From positions 14,296,295-14,360,294 of the forward strand of contig JADWOT020000001.1 in the NCBI GenBank assembly GCA_036345935.2: DNA of 64,000 nt, written 5' to 3'. Positions 52,452 through 63,142 of this stretch are shown here, piece by piece. This DNA is from Taenia hydatigena (taxonomy: Eukaryota > Platyhelminthes > Cestoda > Cyclophyllidea > Taeniidae). Each line of letters opens with the position of its first letter. Positions within the stretch are counted from its first letter, which is position 1. Made by a program: the position numbers and the translations under genes. Below the pieces are notes generated by a model. The model ran no database searches, was not told where the DNA came from, and worked only from the letters and a program-made list of their open reading frames with translations.

Positions 52452-55400
52452 ATTGATCGACACTGGATTGCGATTTTCGCTCCTCTTGTTGGCAATTTTG
52501 TGCTACTGATCTACACGAGACTGCGATTTTCGCTACTACTTTAGGCAATTTCGCTCTACTAATCTGCACCAGATTGCCATTTCGTTCATTCTATAGGCAA
52601 AGTAGTGGGATTAATCTACAAGACACTGAGATTTTCGCTCATCCTATGGGCGATTTTGTGCTATTGATATGCATGAGATTGCGATTTGCGCTCATTGTGT
52701 GGGCAATTTTGTGCTAATTATCAACTCGAGGCTGCAATTTACGCTCCTCCTCTGCGCAACTTTGTGTAATTCATCTACAGGAAACTGCGATTTTCGCTCC
52801 TCCTGTGGGCAATTTTGTGCTAATGATCGACACGAGACTGCGATTTTCGCTACTTGCGTGGTCAATTTTGTGTTATTGATCGACTCGAGGCTGCGATTTT
52901 CGCTCCTTGTGTGGGCAATTTTGTGCTAATGAACGAAACGAGAATGCGATTTTCGCTCCCTGTGTGGTCAATTTTGTGTTATTGATCAACTCGAGACTGC
53001 GATTTGCGCTCCTTGTGTAGGCAATTTTGCGTTATTGATCGGCTCCAGACTGCGATTTCGCTCGCTGTGTGGTCAATTTTGTGTTATTGGTCGACTCGAG
53101 ACTGCGATTTTCCGTCGTTGTGTGGGCAACTCTGCGTTATTGATCGACTCGAGGCTGCGATATTCGCCCATAGCGTGGGCAATTTTGGGTCAATAATCGA
53201 CACGGGAATGCAATTTTCGCTCCTCCTGCGGGCAATTTCGTGCTAATAATCGGCACTAGAATGCGATTTTCGCTCGTTGTGTGGTCAATTTTGTGTTACT
53301 GATCGACTCGAGGCTGCGATTTTCGCCAATTGTGTGTCCCTTTTTGGGTCAATGATCGACTGGAGCATGCGATTTTCGCTCCTCCTTTGGGCAATTTTGT
53401 GCAAATGATCGACACGAGACTGCGATGTTCGCTCGTAGTGTGGTCAATTTTGTGTTATTTTTCGACTCGAGACTGCGATTTTCCGTCGTTATGTGAGCAA
53501 TTTTGTGTTATAGATCGACTCGAGGCTGCGATTTCCGCTCCTCTTTTCGGCAATTTTGTGCTAATAATAAGAGGAGACTGCCATTTTCGCACGTCGTGTG
53601 GGCAATTTTGTGTTATTGATCGACTTGAGACGGCGATTTTCGCTCGTAGGGTGGTCAATTTTGTGTTACTGATCGACACGAGGTTGCGATTTTCGCTCGT
53701 TGTGTGGGCAATTTTGTGTTATTGATCAACTCGAGACTGCGATTTTCGCTGGTTGTATGGTTAATTTTGTGTTATTTTTCGACTCGAGACTGCCATTTTC
53801 GCTCGTATTGTGGGCAATTTTGTGCTATAGATCGACTCGAGGCTGCGATTTTCGCTCCTCTTTTCGGCAATTTTGTGCTAGTAATAACACGAGGCTACGA
53901 TTTTCGCTCGTTGTGTGGTCAATTTTGTGTTATTGATCGACTCGAGGCTGCGATTTTCGCCAATTGTGTGTCCCTTTTTGGGTCAATGATCGACTGGAGC
54001 ATGCGATTTTCGCTCCTCCTTTGGGCAATTTTGTGCAAATGATCGACACGAGACTGCGATTTTCGCTCGTAGTGTGGTCAATTTTGTGTTATTTTTTCGA
54101 CTCGAGACTGCGATTTTCCGTCGTTATGTGAGCAATTTTGTGTTATAGATCGACTCGAGGCTGCGATTTTCGCTCCTCTTTTCGGCAATTTTGTGCTAAT
54201 AATAAGAGGAGACTGCCATTTTCGCTCGTCGTGTGGTCAATTTTGTGTTATTGATCGACACGAGGTTGCGATTTTCGCTCGTTGTGTGGGCAATTTTGTA
54301 TTATTGATCAACTCGAGACTGCGATTTTCGCTGGTTGTATGGTTAATTTTGTGTTATTTTTCGACTCGAGACTGCGATTTTCCCTCGTTATGTGAGCAAT
54401 TTTGTGTTATAGATAGACTCGAGGCTGCGATTTTCGCTCCTCTTTTCGGCAATTTTGTGCTAGTAATAACGCGAGGCTACGATTTTCGCTCGTTGTGTGG
54501 TCAATTTTGTGTTATTGATCGACTCGAGGCTGCGATTTTTGCCAATTGTGTGTCCCTTTTTGGGTCAATGATCGACTGGATCATGCGATTTTCGCTCCTC
54601 CTTTGGGCAATTTTGTGCAAATGATCGACACGAGACTGCGATGTTCGCTCGTAGTGTGGTCAATTTTGTGTTATTTTTCGACTCGAGACTGCGATTTTCC
54701 GTCGTTATGTGAGCAATTTTGTGTTATAGATCGACTCGAGGCTGCGATTTTCGCTCCTCTTTTCGGCAATTTCGCGCTAATAATAAGAGGAGACTGCCAT
54801 TTTCGCTCGTCGTGTGGGCAATTTTGTGTTATTGATCGACTTGAGACGGCGATTTTCGCTCGTAGGGTGGTCAATTTTGTGTTATTGATCGACACGAGGT
54901 TGCGATTTTCGCTCGTTGTGTGGTCAATTTTGTGTTATTGATCGACTCGAGGCTGCGATTTTCGGCAATTGTGTGTCCCTTTTTGGGTCAATGATCGACT
55001 GGAACATGCGATTTTCGCTCCTCCTTTGGGCAATTTTGTGCGAATGATCGACACGAGGCTGCGATTTTCGCTCGTAGTGTGGTCAATTTTGTGTTATTTT
55101 TCGACTCGAGACTGCGATTTTCCGTCGTTATGTGAGCAATTTTGTGTTATAGATCGACTCGAGGCTGCGATTTCCGCTCCTCTTTTCGGCAATTTTGTGC
55201 TAATAATAACAGAAGACTGCCATTTTCGCTCGTCGTGTGGGCAATTTTGTGTTATTGATCGACTTGAGACTCGATATTCGCTCGTAGGGTGGTCAATTTT
55301 GTGTTATTGATCGACTCGAGACTGCGATTTTCGCTGGTTGTGTGGTTAATTTTGTGTTATTTTTCGACTCGAGACTGCCATTTTCGCTCGTATTGTGGGC

Positions 55401-58400
55401 AATTTTGTGCTATAGATCGACTCGAGGCTGCGATTTTCGCTCCTCTTTTCGGCAATTTTGTGCTAGTAATAACACGAGGCTTCGATTTTCGCTCGTTGTG
55501 TGGTCAATTTTGTGTTATTGATCGACTCGAGGCTGCGATTTTTGCCAATTGTGAGTCCCTTTTTGGGTCAATGATCGACTGGAGCATGCGATTTTCGCTC
55601 CTCCTTTGGGCAATTTTGTGCAAATGATCGACACGAGACTGCGATTTTCGCTCGTAGTGTGGTCAATTTTGTGTTATTTTTTCGACTCGAGACTGCGATT
55701 TTCCGTCGTTATGTGAGCAATTTTGTGTTATAGATCGACTCGAGGCTGCGATTTTCGCTCCTCTTTTCGGCAATTTTGTGCTAATAATAAGAGGAGACTG
55801 CCATTTTCGCTCGTCGTGTGGGCAATTTTGTGTTATTGATCGACTTGAGACGGCGATTTTCGCTCGTAGGGTGGTCAATTTTGTGTTATTGATCGACACG
55901 AGGTTGCGATTTTCGCTCGTTGTGTGGGCAATTTTGTGTTATTGATCAACTCGAGACTGCGATTTTCGCTGGTTGTATGGTTAATTTTGTGTTATTTTTC
56001 GACTCGAGACTGCGATTTTCCCTCGTTATGTGAGCAATTTTGTGTTATAGATCGACTCGAGGCTGCGATTTTCGCTCCTCTTTTCGGCAATTTTGTGCTA
56101 ATAATAAGAGGAGACTGCCATTTTCGCTCGTCGTGTGGTCAATTTTGTGTTATTGATCGACACGAGGTTGCGATTTTCGCTCGTTGTGTGGGCAATTTTG
56201 TGTTATTGATCAACTCGAGACTGCGATTTTCGCTGGTTGTATGGTGAATTTTGTGTTATTTTTCGACTCGAGACTGCCATTTTCCGTCGTTATGTGAGCA
56301 ATTTTGTGTTATAGATCGACTCAAGGCTGCGATTTTCGCTCCCCTTTTCGGCAATTTTGTGCTAGTAATAACACGAGACTGCGATTTTCGCTCGTAGTGT
56401 GGTCAATTTTGTGTCATTTTTCGACTCGAGACTGCGATTTTCCCTCGTTATGTGAGCAATTTTGTGTTATAGATCGACTCGAGGCTGCGATTTTCGCTCC
56501 TCTTTTCGGCAATTTTGCGCTAATAATAAGAGGAGACTGCCATTTTCGCTCGTCGTGTGGGCAATTTTGTGTTATTGATCGACTTGAGACGGCGATTTTC
56601 GCTCGTAGGGTGGTCAATTTTGTGTTATTGATCGACACGAGGTTGCGATTTTCGCTCGTTGTGTGGGCAATTTTGTGTTATTGATCGACTCGAGACTGCG
56701 ATTTTCGCTGGTTGTGTGGTTAATTTTGTGTTAATTTTCGACTCGAGACTGCGATTTTCCCTCGTTATGTGAGCAATTTTGTGTTATAGATCGACTCGAG
56801 GCTGCGATTTTCGCTCCTCTTTTCGGCAATTTCGCGCTAATAATAAGAGGAGACTGCCATTTTCGCTCGTCGTGTGGGCAATTTTGTGTTATTGATCGAC
56901 TTGAGACTGCGATTTTCGCTGGTTGTATGGTTAATTTTGTGTTATTTTTCGACTCGAGACTGCGATTTTCCCTCGTTATGTGAGTAATTTTGTGTTATAG
57001 ATCGACTCGAGGCTGCGATTTTCGCTCCTCTTTTCGGCAATTTTGTGTTAATAATAACAGGAGACTGCCATTTTCGCTCGTCGTGTGGGCAATTTTGTGT
57101 TATTGATCGACTTGAGACGGCGATTTTCGCTCGTAGGGTGGTCAATTTTGTGTTATTGATCGACACGAGGATGCGATTTTCGCTCGTTGTGTGGGCAATT
57201 TTGTGTTATTGATCGACTCGAGACTGCGATTTTCGCTGGTTGTGTGGTTAATTTTGTGTTATTTTTCGACTCGAGACTGCGATTTTCCTTCGTTATGTGA
57301 GCAATTTTGTGTTATAGATCGACTCGAGGCTGCGATTTTCGCTCCTGTTTTCGGCAATTTTGTGCTTATCATAACTCGAGACTGCCATTTTCGCTCGTAG
57401 TGTGGGCAATTTTGTGTTATTGATCGACTTGAGACGGCGATTGTCGCTCGTAGGGTGGTCAATTTTGTGTTATTGATCGACACGAGGTTGCGATTTTCGC
57501 TCGTTGTGTGGGCAATTTTGTGTTATTGATCGAATCGAGGCTACGATTTTCGGCAATTGTGTGTCCCTTTTTGGGTCAATGATCGACTGGAGCATGCGAT
57601 TTTCGCTCCTCCTTTGGGCAATTTTGTGCGAATGATCGACACGAGATTGCGATTTCCCCTCGTTATGTGAGCAATTTTGTGTTATAGATCGACTCGAGGC
57701 TGCGATTTCCGCTCCTCTTTTCGGCAATTTTGTGCTAATAATAAGAGGAGACTGCCATTTTCGCTCGTCGTGTGGGCAATTTTGTGTTATTGATCGACTT
57801 GAGACGGCGATTTTCGCTCGTAGGGTGGTCAATTTTGTGTTATTGATCGACACGAGGTTGCGATTTTCGCTCGTTGTGTGGGCAATTTTGTGTTATTGAT
57901 CGACTCGAGACTGCGATTTTCGCTGGTTGTGTGGTTTATTTTGTGTTATTTTTCGACTCGAGACTGCGATTTTCCGTCGTTATGTGAGCAATTTTGTGTT
58001 ATGGATCGACTCGAGGCTGCGATTTTCGCTCCTCTTTTCGGCAATTTTGTGCTAATCATAACACGAGACTGCCATTTTCGCTCGTCGTGTGGGCAATTTT
58101 GTGTTATTGATGGACTTGATCCGGCGATTTTCACTCGTAGTGTGGTCAATTTTGTGTTATTGTTCGACACGAGGTTGCGATTTTCGCTCGTAGGGTGGTC
58201 AATTTTGTGTTATTGATCGACTCGAGGCTGCGATTTTCGCCAATTGTGTGTCCCTTTTTGGGTCAATGATCGACTGGAGCATGCGATTTTCGCTCCTCCT
58301 TTGGGCAATTTTGTGCAAATGATCGACACGAGACTGCGATTTTCGCTCGTAGTGTGGTCAATTTTGTGTTATTTTTCGACTCGAGACTGCGATTTCCCCT

Positions 58401-59060
58401 CGTTATGTGAGCAATTTTGTGTTATAGATCGACTCGAGGCTGCGATTTCCGCTCCTCTTTTCGGCAATTTTGTGCTAATAATAAGAGGAGACTGCCATTT
58501 TCGCTCGTAGTGTGGGCAATTTTGTGTTATTGATCGACTTGAGACGGCGATTTTCGCTCGTAGGGTGGTCAATTTTGTGTTATTGATCGACACGAGGTTG
58601 CGATTTTCGCTCGTTGTGTGGGCAATTTTGTGTTATTGATCGACTCGAGACTGCGATTTTCGCCAATTGTGTGTCCCTTTTTGGGTCAATGATCGACTGG
58701 ATCATGCGATTTTCGCTCCTCCTTTGGGCAATTTTGTGCAAATGATCGACACGAGACTGCGATTTTCCGTCGTTATGTGAGCAATTTTGTGTTATAGATC
58801 GACTCGAGGCTGCGATTTTCGCTCCTCTTTTCGGCAATTTTGTGCTAATTATAACACGAGACTGCCATTTTCGCTCGTCGTGTGGGCAATTTTGTGTTAC
58901 TGATCGACTCGAGACGGCGATTTGCGCTCCTCCTGTGGGCAATTTTTTGCTAATTTCGGCTCCAGACTGCGATTTTCGCTTTTCCTGTAGGCAATTTTTG
59001 CTAAGTATCGACTGGAGACTTCGATTTTTGCTCGTTTTGTGGGCAATTTTGTGCTGTTTA
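52452..59060 (+). repeat. 53-bp minisatellite array, about 125 units
   Basis: The unit is 53 bp: ggcaattttgtgttattg, then atcgactcgagactgcg, then attttcgctcgttgtgtg. For example, matching points at 53,706 and 53,759 are exactly one unit apart. Variant classes exist: one reads caattgtgtgtccctttttg, another has ttatttttcgactcgag, another ctaataataagagg. They recur in blocks rather than at random. The first ~500 bp (52,452-52,950) are diverged; the core is well homogenised. The unit carries several CpGs and the palindrome CTCGAG in an AT-rich setting. Open frames across it (up to 143 codons, both strands) follow from the sequence: three units equal 159 bp (53 codons) and most phases lack stops. 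I do not regard them as genes. Confidence 0.97.
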
Positions 59061-59740
59061 TCTTTACGAAACCGATTATTTCTCCTTGTTTGGGCATTTT
59101 TTTGTATTGATCTTTATGGGCTGCCACTTTTGTTCATGTTTTGTTTTTTTTTTTTTAATCTTTAGGTTAATTATCTTCGTTCCTTCTGTTGTTAATATTT
59201 TTGTATTTATCTACACGGGACTTTGATTTTTGCCCCTTCTCTAATCTTATGTTGTTTTGATCTAGAGGAGACGTTCATCTTCGCTTTATCTGTTCGTATT
59301 TTGTTGGATTATTCTACTTAAAATTACAATGTCAGCTCTCTCCTTAGTCAATTTTGTGCCATTGATTTACGCAAGACTGCGGTTTTTTTTCCTTCTGCAG
59401 CAGTTTTTGTGTTGTTATGTACAGGGCTGCTGTTTTATGCCCCTCCTCTAGGCACTTTCGTATTTATCTTCACAATTTTGCAATTTTCGCTCCTTCCTGA
59501 GGCAATTTTGTTGTATTTATCTGCCGGCCACTTGGATATTTATTTCTTCTGAGCTTCTGTTTAGTTTTGATCTTTTAGAAACTTTGAAATTTGGTCTCAC
59601 TGCTGGCTCTTTTTCCGTATTTATCTGGTCAAGGATGTGAATTCCGCTCTCATTTTTTGTAATTTTTAATTATACATCTTCGCGATGCTGTAGATTTCGC
59701 TTTAGATCGGAAAATTTTTAGCATTATTTTGCACAGTGCT
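59061..59740 (+). repeat. Degenerate tail of the 53-bp array
   Basis: Unit landmarks persist at roughly 50-55 bp spacing but with heavy substitution and T-rich drift. Examples are gggcaattttgtgctg at 59,040, gtcaattttgtgccattgat near 59,348, aattttgcaattttcgctcc near 59,472, and ggcaattttgttgtatttat near 59,502. Landmarks then fade by about 59,740. This is the expected edge decay of a tandem array that is homogenised mainly in its centre. Confidence 0.8.
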
Positions 59741-59837
59741 GTGAATTTTGTTCTCTTTCTCTCGTGAGGTCTCCAACTTCATGATTTATGTCTCCGTTTT
59801 AAGATTGCATTGCTGTTTGTATCAACTTGTTCCTGCT

Positions 59838-60066
59838 CTGTTCACATGGGGACGACATGGTTTATGTAAACCATGCAGGGTGGTTCTGAGGTAGTTAGGA
59901 ACAGAGTAGCAGCGCTTGGCTGTGCATGTATTACTGACAGTTGAGTGAGCGGTTAGTTGGACTGACCTTCGACAATCTCTAGCCAATATTTAGTGAACTG
60001 CTGCTACTGTTTTTCTCATCCCTCTTTTTTAGTCGCAATGTGTTGACACTGTTGAAAGGAGAGTGG
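59838..60066 (+). repeat. Histone-unit spacer repeat, copy 1
   Basis: About 230 bp that matches 60,826-61,054 in the same orientation at roughly 70% identity. Shared blocks are ttcaca.gg.gacga, catgcagggt.gtt, gttagga.cagag.agcag.gcttgg.tgtgc, ttcgac, tagccaa.tattt, and gtcgcaa.gtgttga. It contains a CCAAT box and is followed by a TATA-like site and a possible H3 start. I infer that it was the promoter-bearing spacer of a tandem histone unit about 988 bp long. Confidence 0.7.
59983..59987 (+). promoter_or_regulatory. CCAAT box in spacer copy 1
   Basis: ctagccaatattt. The second spacer copy has CCAAC at the same place (60,969-60,973), so the element is damaged there. CCAAT boxes are common in animal histone promoters. 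The site is about 145 bp before the H3-like ATG. Confidence 0.4.
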
Positions 60067-60087
60067 TGACGATTTCCCTTGGCATCT

Positions 60088-60092
60088 TATAA
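60088..60092 (+). promoter_or_regulatory. TATA-like site before the H3-like ATG
   Basis: The sequence tcttataatcg lies about 40 bp upstream of the ATG at 60,131. Position suits a histone core promoter, but the gene behind it is only a remnant, so no activity is implied. Confidence 0.3.
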
Positions 60093-60130
60093 TCGCCGCA
60101 TTCTGTGGCGTTACCTACCGCACTATCGTC

Positions 60131-60172
60131 ATGGCCCGGGCGAGAAGTAAACCGGTTTCTCTTGCTCTGAGG
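60131..60172 (+). pseudogene. Possible histone H3 5' remnant
   Basis: ATGGCCCGG reads Met-Ala-Arg, the start of H3. It is followed after an apparent 12-nt loss by gcgagaagt and accggt, which line up with the bases coding Ala-Arg-Lys and Ser-Thr-Gly in typical H3 genes. The likeness ends after about 40 nt and no later H3 sequence follows. The case rests on this short match, the upstream CCAAT/TATA-like sites and the H4 pseudogene 320 bp downstream in the same orientation. Chance similarity remains possible. Confidence 0.3.
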
Positions 60173-60492
60173 TGTTCTACTGGATAGCTACATGCTAGAA
60201 TGAAGAGTAGGCAGCTAGCCTAGCCTATGCATACACTTAGTGTCTATTTTTACGCATTAACTACTAATGTATTTCACCACTGCATCATTTTTCTACCTTA
60301 TCAGTTATGTCTTCATTTATTTTCGCAAATGTATGTTATGTCATCCATGTGTTTAGGCGCACATGCGATTAGTGCTAACAAACAGGAATAAAGTAGATAA
60401 GAAATCGCAATGGAGGTAGCATTTGTGTGTCAAAAGGATGGAAATGCATCTTAGTGCAAATTGTTGAAATCCACGTAAGGGACTTGTTGACT

Positions 60493-60703
60493 GGCCTATG
60501 CTTAAGTGGCATAAAGCGTGGGCACAGTCTACCGCGTCGTGATGACGTGAGACGCATCTCTAGGTCTGGCTGCCTTCCTGGTGAACGCCATGCGCTACGC
60601 CATCACGCACACTGAGGACGCGTCACTTAAGGTCGTCATTTTTGTGGGTGTGGTCTATGCCCTCAAGCACCAGGGTCTTAGTCTCTATGAGTTTGGTGGC
60701 TAG
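60493..60703 (+). pseudogene. Histone H4 pseudogene
   Basis: H4 is the nucleosome core histone, normally 103 residues. Two frames are needed here. Frame one (from about 60,493) contains GLCLSGIKR and, after an apparent 48-nt deletion, RRDDVRRIS, matching the H4 GLGKGGAKR and RRGGVKRIS segments. A 26-nt deletion after 60,561 removes the LIYEETRG region and shifts the frame. From 60,575 the C-terminal part reads FLVNAMRYAITHTEDAS, then VVYALKHQG and LYEFGG followed by TAG. I count 24 of 42 identities with H4 in this last part. The N-terminal MSGRGKGGK is not clear. Two deletions, a frameshift and many substitutions at invariant positions show it is dead. A histone-type 3' stem-loop follows 64 nt after the stop. 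Confidence 0.8.
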
Positions 60704-60766
60704 ATTGCGGTGAACCCGGTAGGCGGACAGCTAGAGACATTACGACTTTGGTGTGAATGCTCTAAC

Positions 60767-60782
60767 GGCCCTATTGAGGGCC
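60767..60782 (+). promoter_or_regulatory. Histone mRNA 3' stem-loop
   Basis: GGCCCTATTGAGGGCC forms a perfect six-pair stem with a four-base loop, the geometry of the animal replication-dependent histone 3' end signal bound by SLBP. It fits the consensus GGYYYUHHUHARRRCC at 15 of 16 positions; the last loop base is G. It lies 64 nt after the H4 pseudogene stop. A purine-rich downstream element is not evident in ctctttcagcac. The stem is better kept than the gene before it. Confidence 0.75.
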
Positions 60783-60825
60783 TCTTTCAGCACTACACTG
60801 CAGATTACATTAATCTCTATCTGTT

Positions 60826-61054
60826 CTATTCACAAGGAGACGAGGCGGTGCAGGCAGATCATGCAGGGTAGTTGAGGGAGAGTTAGGAGCAGAGCAGCAG
60901 TGCTTGGTTGTGCGTGTCAATGGCGCGTGAGTAGATGGGTAGTTGAGATGGTGTTCGACATTCGTTAGCCAACTATTTGTGCATCGCTGCTCCTGCTTTT
61001 CGCCCTTCCTCCCTCTAGGTCGCAAAGTGTTGATGCCGTTTGAACGAGGCGTGG
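60826..61054 (+). repeat. Histone-unit spacer repeat, copy 2
   Basis: Direct partner of 59,838-60,066 beginning about 44 bp after the histone stem-loop, which is where the next unit of a tandem histone array would begin. The expected H3 after it is missing: sequence from 61,055 on has no H3 match. Confidence 0.7.
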
Positions 61055-61280
61055 AAATTCATAGACATTAGGTGATCAGAAAGCAAAAGATCAGCTTGGA
61101 AGGAGGAGAGCAACTAGGGAGGAAAACTAGAAATTCATATTATTCTTTAGCTGGACGTAATAAAAGAAGTCCCGAAAAGGTGTTGGTAGCATTTTGTGCT
61201 TTTTACTTAATCAAGGTAAGCAGTTAACAGTAATGTTTGCTCGACAAAGAATTTATCGCAACATCGCCTGATCTATTGTG

Positions 61281-61528
61281 TTAGATCAGAGGATAGCTGG
61301 CCATCGCAGCGATTCCACGCATGGTTCCTTTGTCTCCGGCCATCCAAATGTAGCCGTCTTGTCCCCATTGCTCACCCCAACTATTCTTCACGATCCAATA
61401 TTTCTGTCGCCTCTTGTCAGTATCGTAACCAACCACCAGCACGCCGTGATCTAGTTCATCCTTTGAGCAAGTGGGGCCTTGGAAGATGCCGTCTATGTAT
61501 ACGAAAGGAAGCATTAAGTGGACTGTAT
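61281..61528 (-). pseudogene. Cathepsin L-like last exon (His and Asn active-site residues)
   Basis: Reads [17 protein letters not shown], then VLVVGYDTD, then [17 protein letters not shown], ending MASYPLI and a TAA at 61,281-61,283, the natural family C-terminus. [11 protein letters not shown] has Arg where relatives have Cys of a conserved disulphide. Acceptor-like AGs lie at 61,529, 61,523 and 61,493 (last base of each AG); the last would start the exon at the expected GIF boundary. All three leave two bases before the first whole codon, so they need a donor exon ending one base into a codon. Confidence 0.85.
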
Positions 61529-61566
61529 CTGTTAAGCAAATGCACTACTTGGAGAGGTTGCCTCAC

Positions 61567-61660
61567 TCATAGGCCATGAAACCCTGAGAGCTAGTGTCAA
61601 TGCCGACAGAAACAGGTCCCATTTTGGCAACGCTGATTTTCAATTGCTGATCGCTCTCCT
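61567..61660 (-). pseudogene. Cathepsin L-like linker exon
   Basis: Starts after the acceptor ctgcaag at 61,661 and reads EESDQQLKISVAKMG, then PVSVGIDTSSQGFMAYE, matching the family segment before the His exon. The donor gtgagg at 61,566-61,561 leaves two bases of a codon, one more than the following exon accepts. One extra base at the junction would explain it. The upstream join, to a donor ending one base into a codon at 62,678, does keep frame. Confidence 0.75.
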
Positions 61661-62677
61661 CTTGCAGTTTCCATCTTATCAAAACGCAAGGGAAAGCAAA
61701 TTTATGTTGAGAGAGGTGGATGGTCGAGTGTTTCAACTGAATTCGAGCTATCCAATGCAAATGACATGGCGCGCATGTCTGACTTGTATGCAAGCAATTG
61801 ATAGGTAGTTAGACCACTAATAAAAATCTGTGGAGGGATTGCGAGTTCGTAAACAATGCAGTTCAGAGTGTCTAGCTTGCTAGCAGTACATTAACCAGAT
61901 ATGATGTTTGCAGGCAAATTTATCGTGGAGGCCTTTGAGTTTTGCACGCAAACCAAACATCGAATCCAATCTAAAACACTATAGCGTCTTTTAAATAGTC
62001 ACAGATGCTTCCAGCCGTCAAGCAGACAGGTTGTACCAATCACTAGGATAGATTTAAAGTTGCCATAACCGAACCTTGGCATAATGCACGAATTACAATG
62101 AGAACCATGGAAAATTTTGTTATTCCACTAGCCAATCTTCCATTTCCTAGGTTATGGTGAATGAAGGAGTATGGTTGATTAATTTAAAGGAAAGGCAAAT
62201 AGGACAGCTGATGCCACCTATTGCTTGAATGAACAGTAGAAGCTTCGAAACAATTCAAAGTTTAGTGTTATCGTTCAAAAGTTTGCAGTTGAAAGTGCTC
62301 TGGCAAGTTGATTGGTACATTTGGTAGCCACACCGCAGTCATCGGCTTCAACCAACACTACGTTATCGGACTGTTTTCCGCATCTCTTTGCTATTACTAT
62401 AAAGCTTGTAGGCTGGTAGACGAATGCTTTTGCGTGCAAGTTACCTTGTTATTGCCTGCACGTCACACATGAAACAAATGTTCATTGTAGGTATGGGAGA
62501 GCCACTGGCAATGATAAAGATGCGTAGGATATTATTGGTGTGAGAGAGGGATGTGCGTGCTCTAGTTTTGAACAGATGATGAACAAATCAGCGTTTCTAT
62601 TTTAATAGGCTCCGATAGTGGCTTGACTATCACGGTGCTGGATCATTCTCCTCCAGTTCTCGAGCATTACAGCATAC

Positions 62678-62936
62678 TTTTCCTTGTGTAACACGAGTCA
62701 GTAGCCAATTTACGTACATTTGCAGTGTAGGGATCATCCCTTTCACTCTCTGTTCCATTGCGCATCCAATGTTGAAAGGCGTAATCCATGTAACCGCCAT
62801 TGCAACCCTCTTTGCCCTCGCTTCTACTACAGTTTACCAACTGTTGCTCAGACAAACTAATTAGCTTTTTGTTCTTCTTGTACTAACCATCTAGTGTGCC
62901 AGTGGCAGAAAAGGCGCAACACGAACCACACGGTCC
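62678..62936 (-). pseudogene. Cathepsin L-like active-site Cys exon with nonsense codon
   Basis: Acceptor cgtttgtag ends at 62,937. The exon reads GPCGSCCAFSATGTLDG, then TAG (62,883-62,885), then [18 protein letters not shown] in the same frame, then [19 protein letters not shown] and DDPYTAN. Relatives have CGSCWAF and Gln at the stop position, so CAG to TAG is the simplest change. A donor agaaaa-like gtatgc at 62,677 ends the exon after CYTRK; gtacgt near 62,718 is an alternative donor. Confidence 0.85.
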
Positions 62937-63142
62937 CTACAAACGTCAGTGCTGAGGTGAAGGTGAGTAAGTGAGTGCAACGCATGAGATAAAGCCTATC
63001 TGATTCTTAATGGGTGTCACAAGCGTTTGCAGCACTTTCTCCAGTCGCAGACATGGAGCATGTGCGCAGATGTATGCACTACATCACATCGATGTGCGAT
63101 TCTCTCAGCATGCATTGATAGCTTTTAGGTGGAATTGGACAC

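Noticed and set aside
52452..59060. CRISPR array
   Set aside because: The 53-bp units are contiguous tandem repeats without unique spacers, and the genome is clearly eukaryotic.
52669..59165. Many open frames of 70-143 codons on both strands inside the minisatellite
   Set aside because: They are translations of the 53-bp repeat in all phases, equally open on both strands, without starts, splice sites or domains. The repeat structure explains them fully.
62602..62697. Minus-strand frame containing [18 protein letters not shown], resembling the ERFNIN propeptide motif of cathepsins
   Set aside because: It lies downstream of the active-site exon, out of gene order, and overlaps the likely donor at 62,677. 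The likeness is short and probably accidental.
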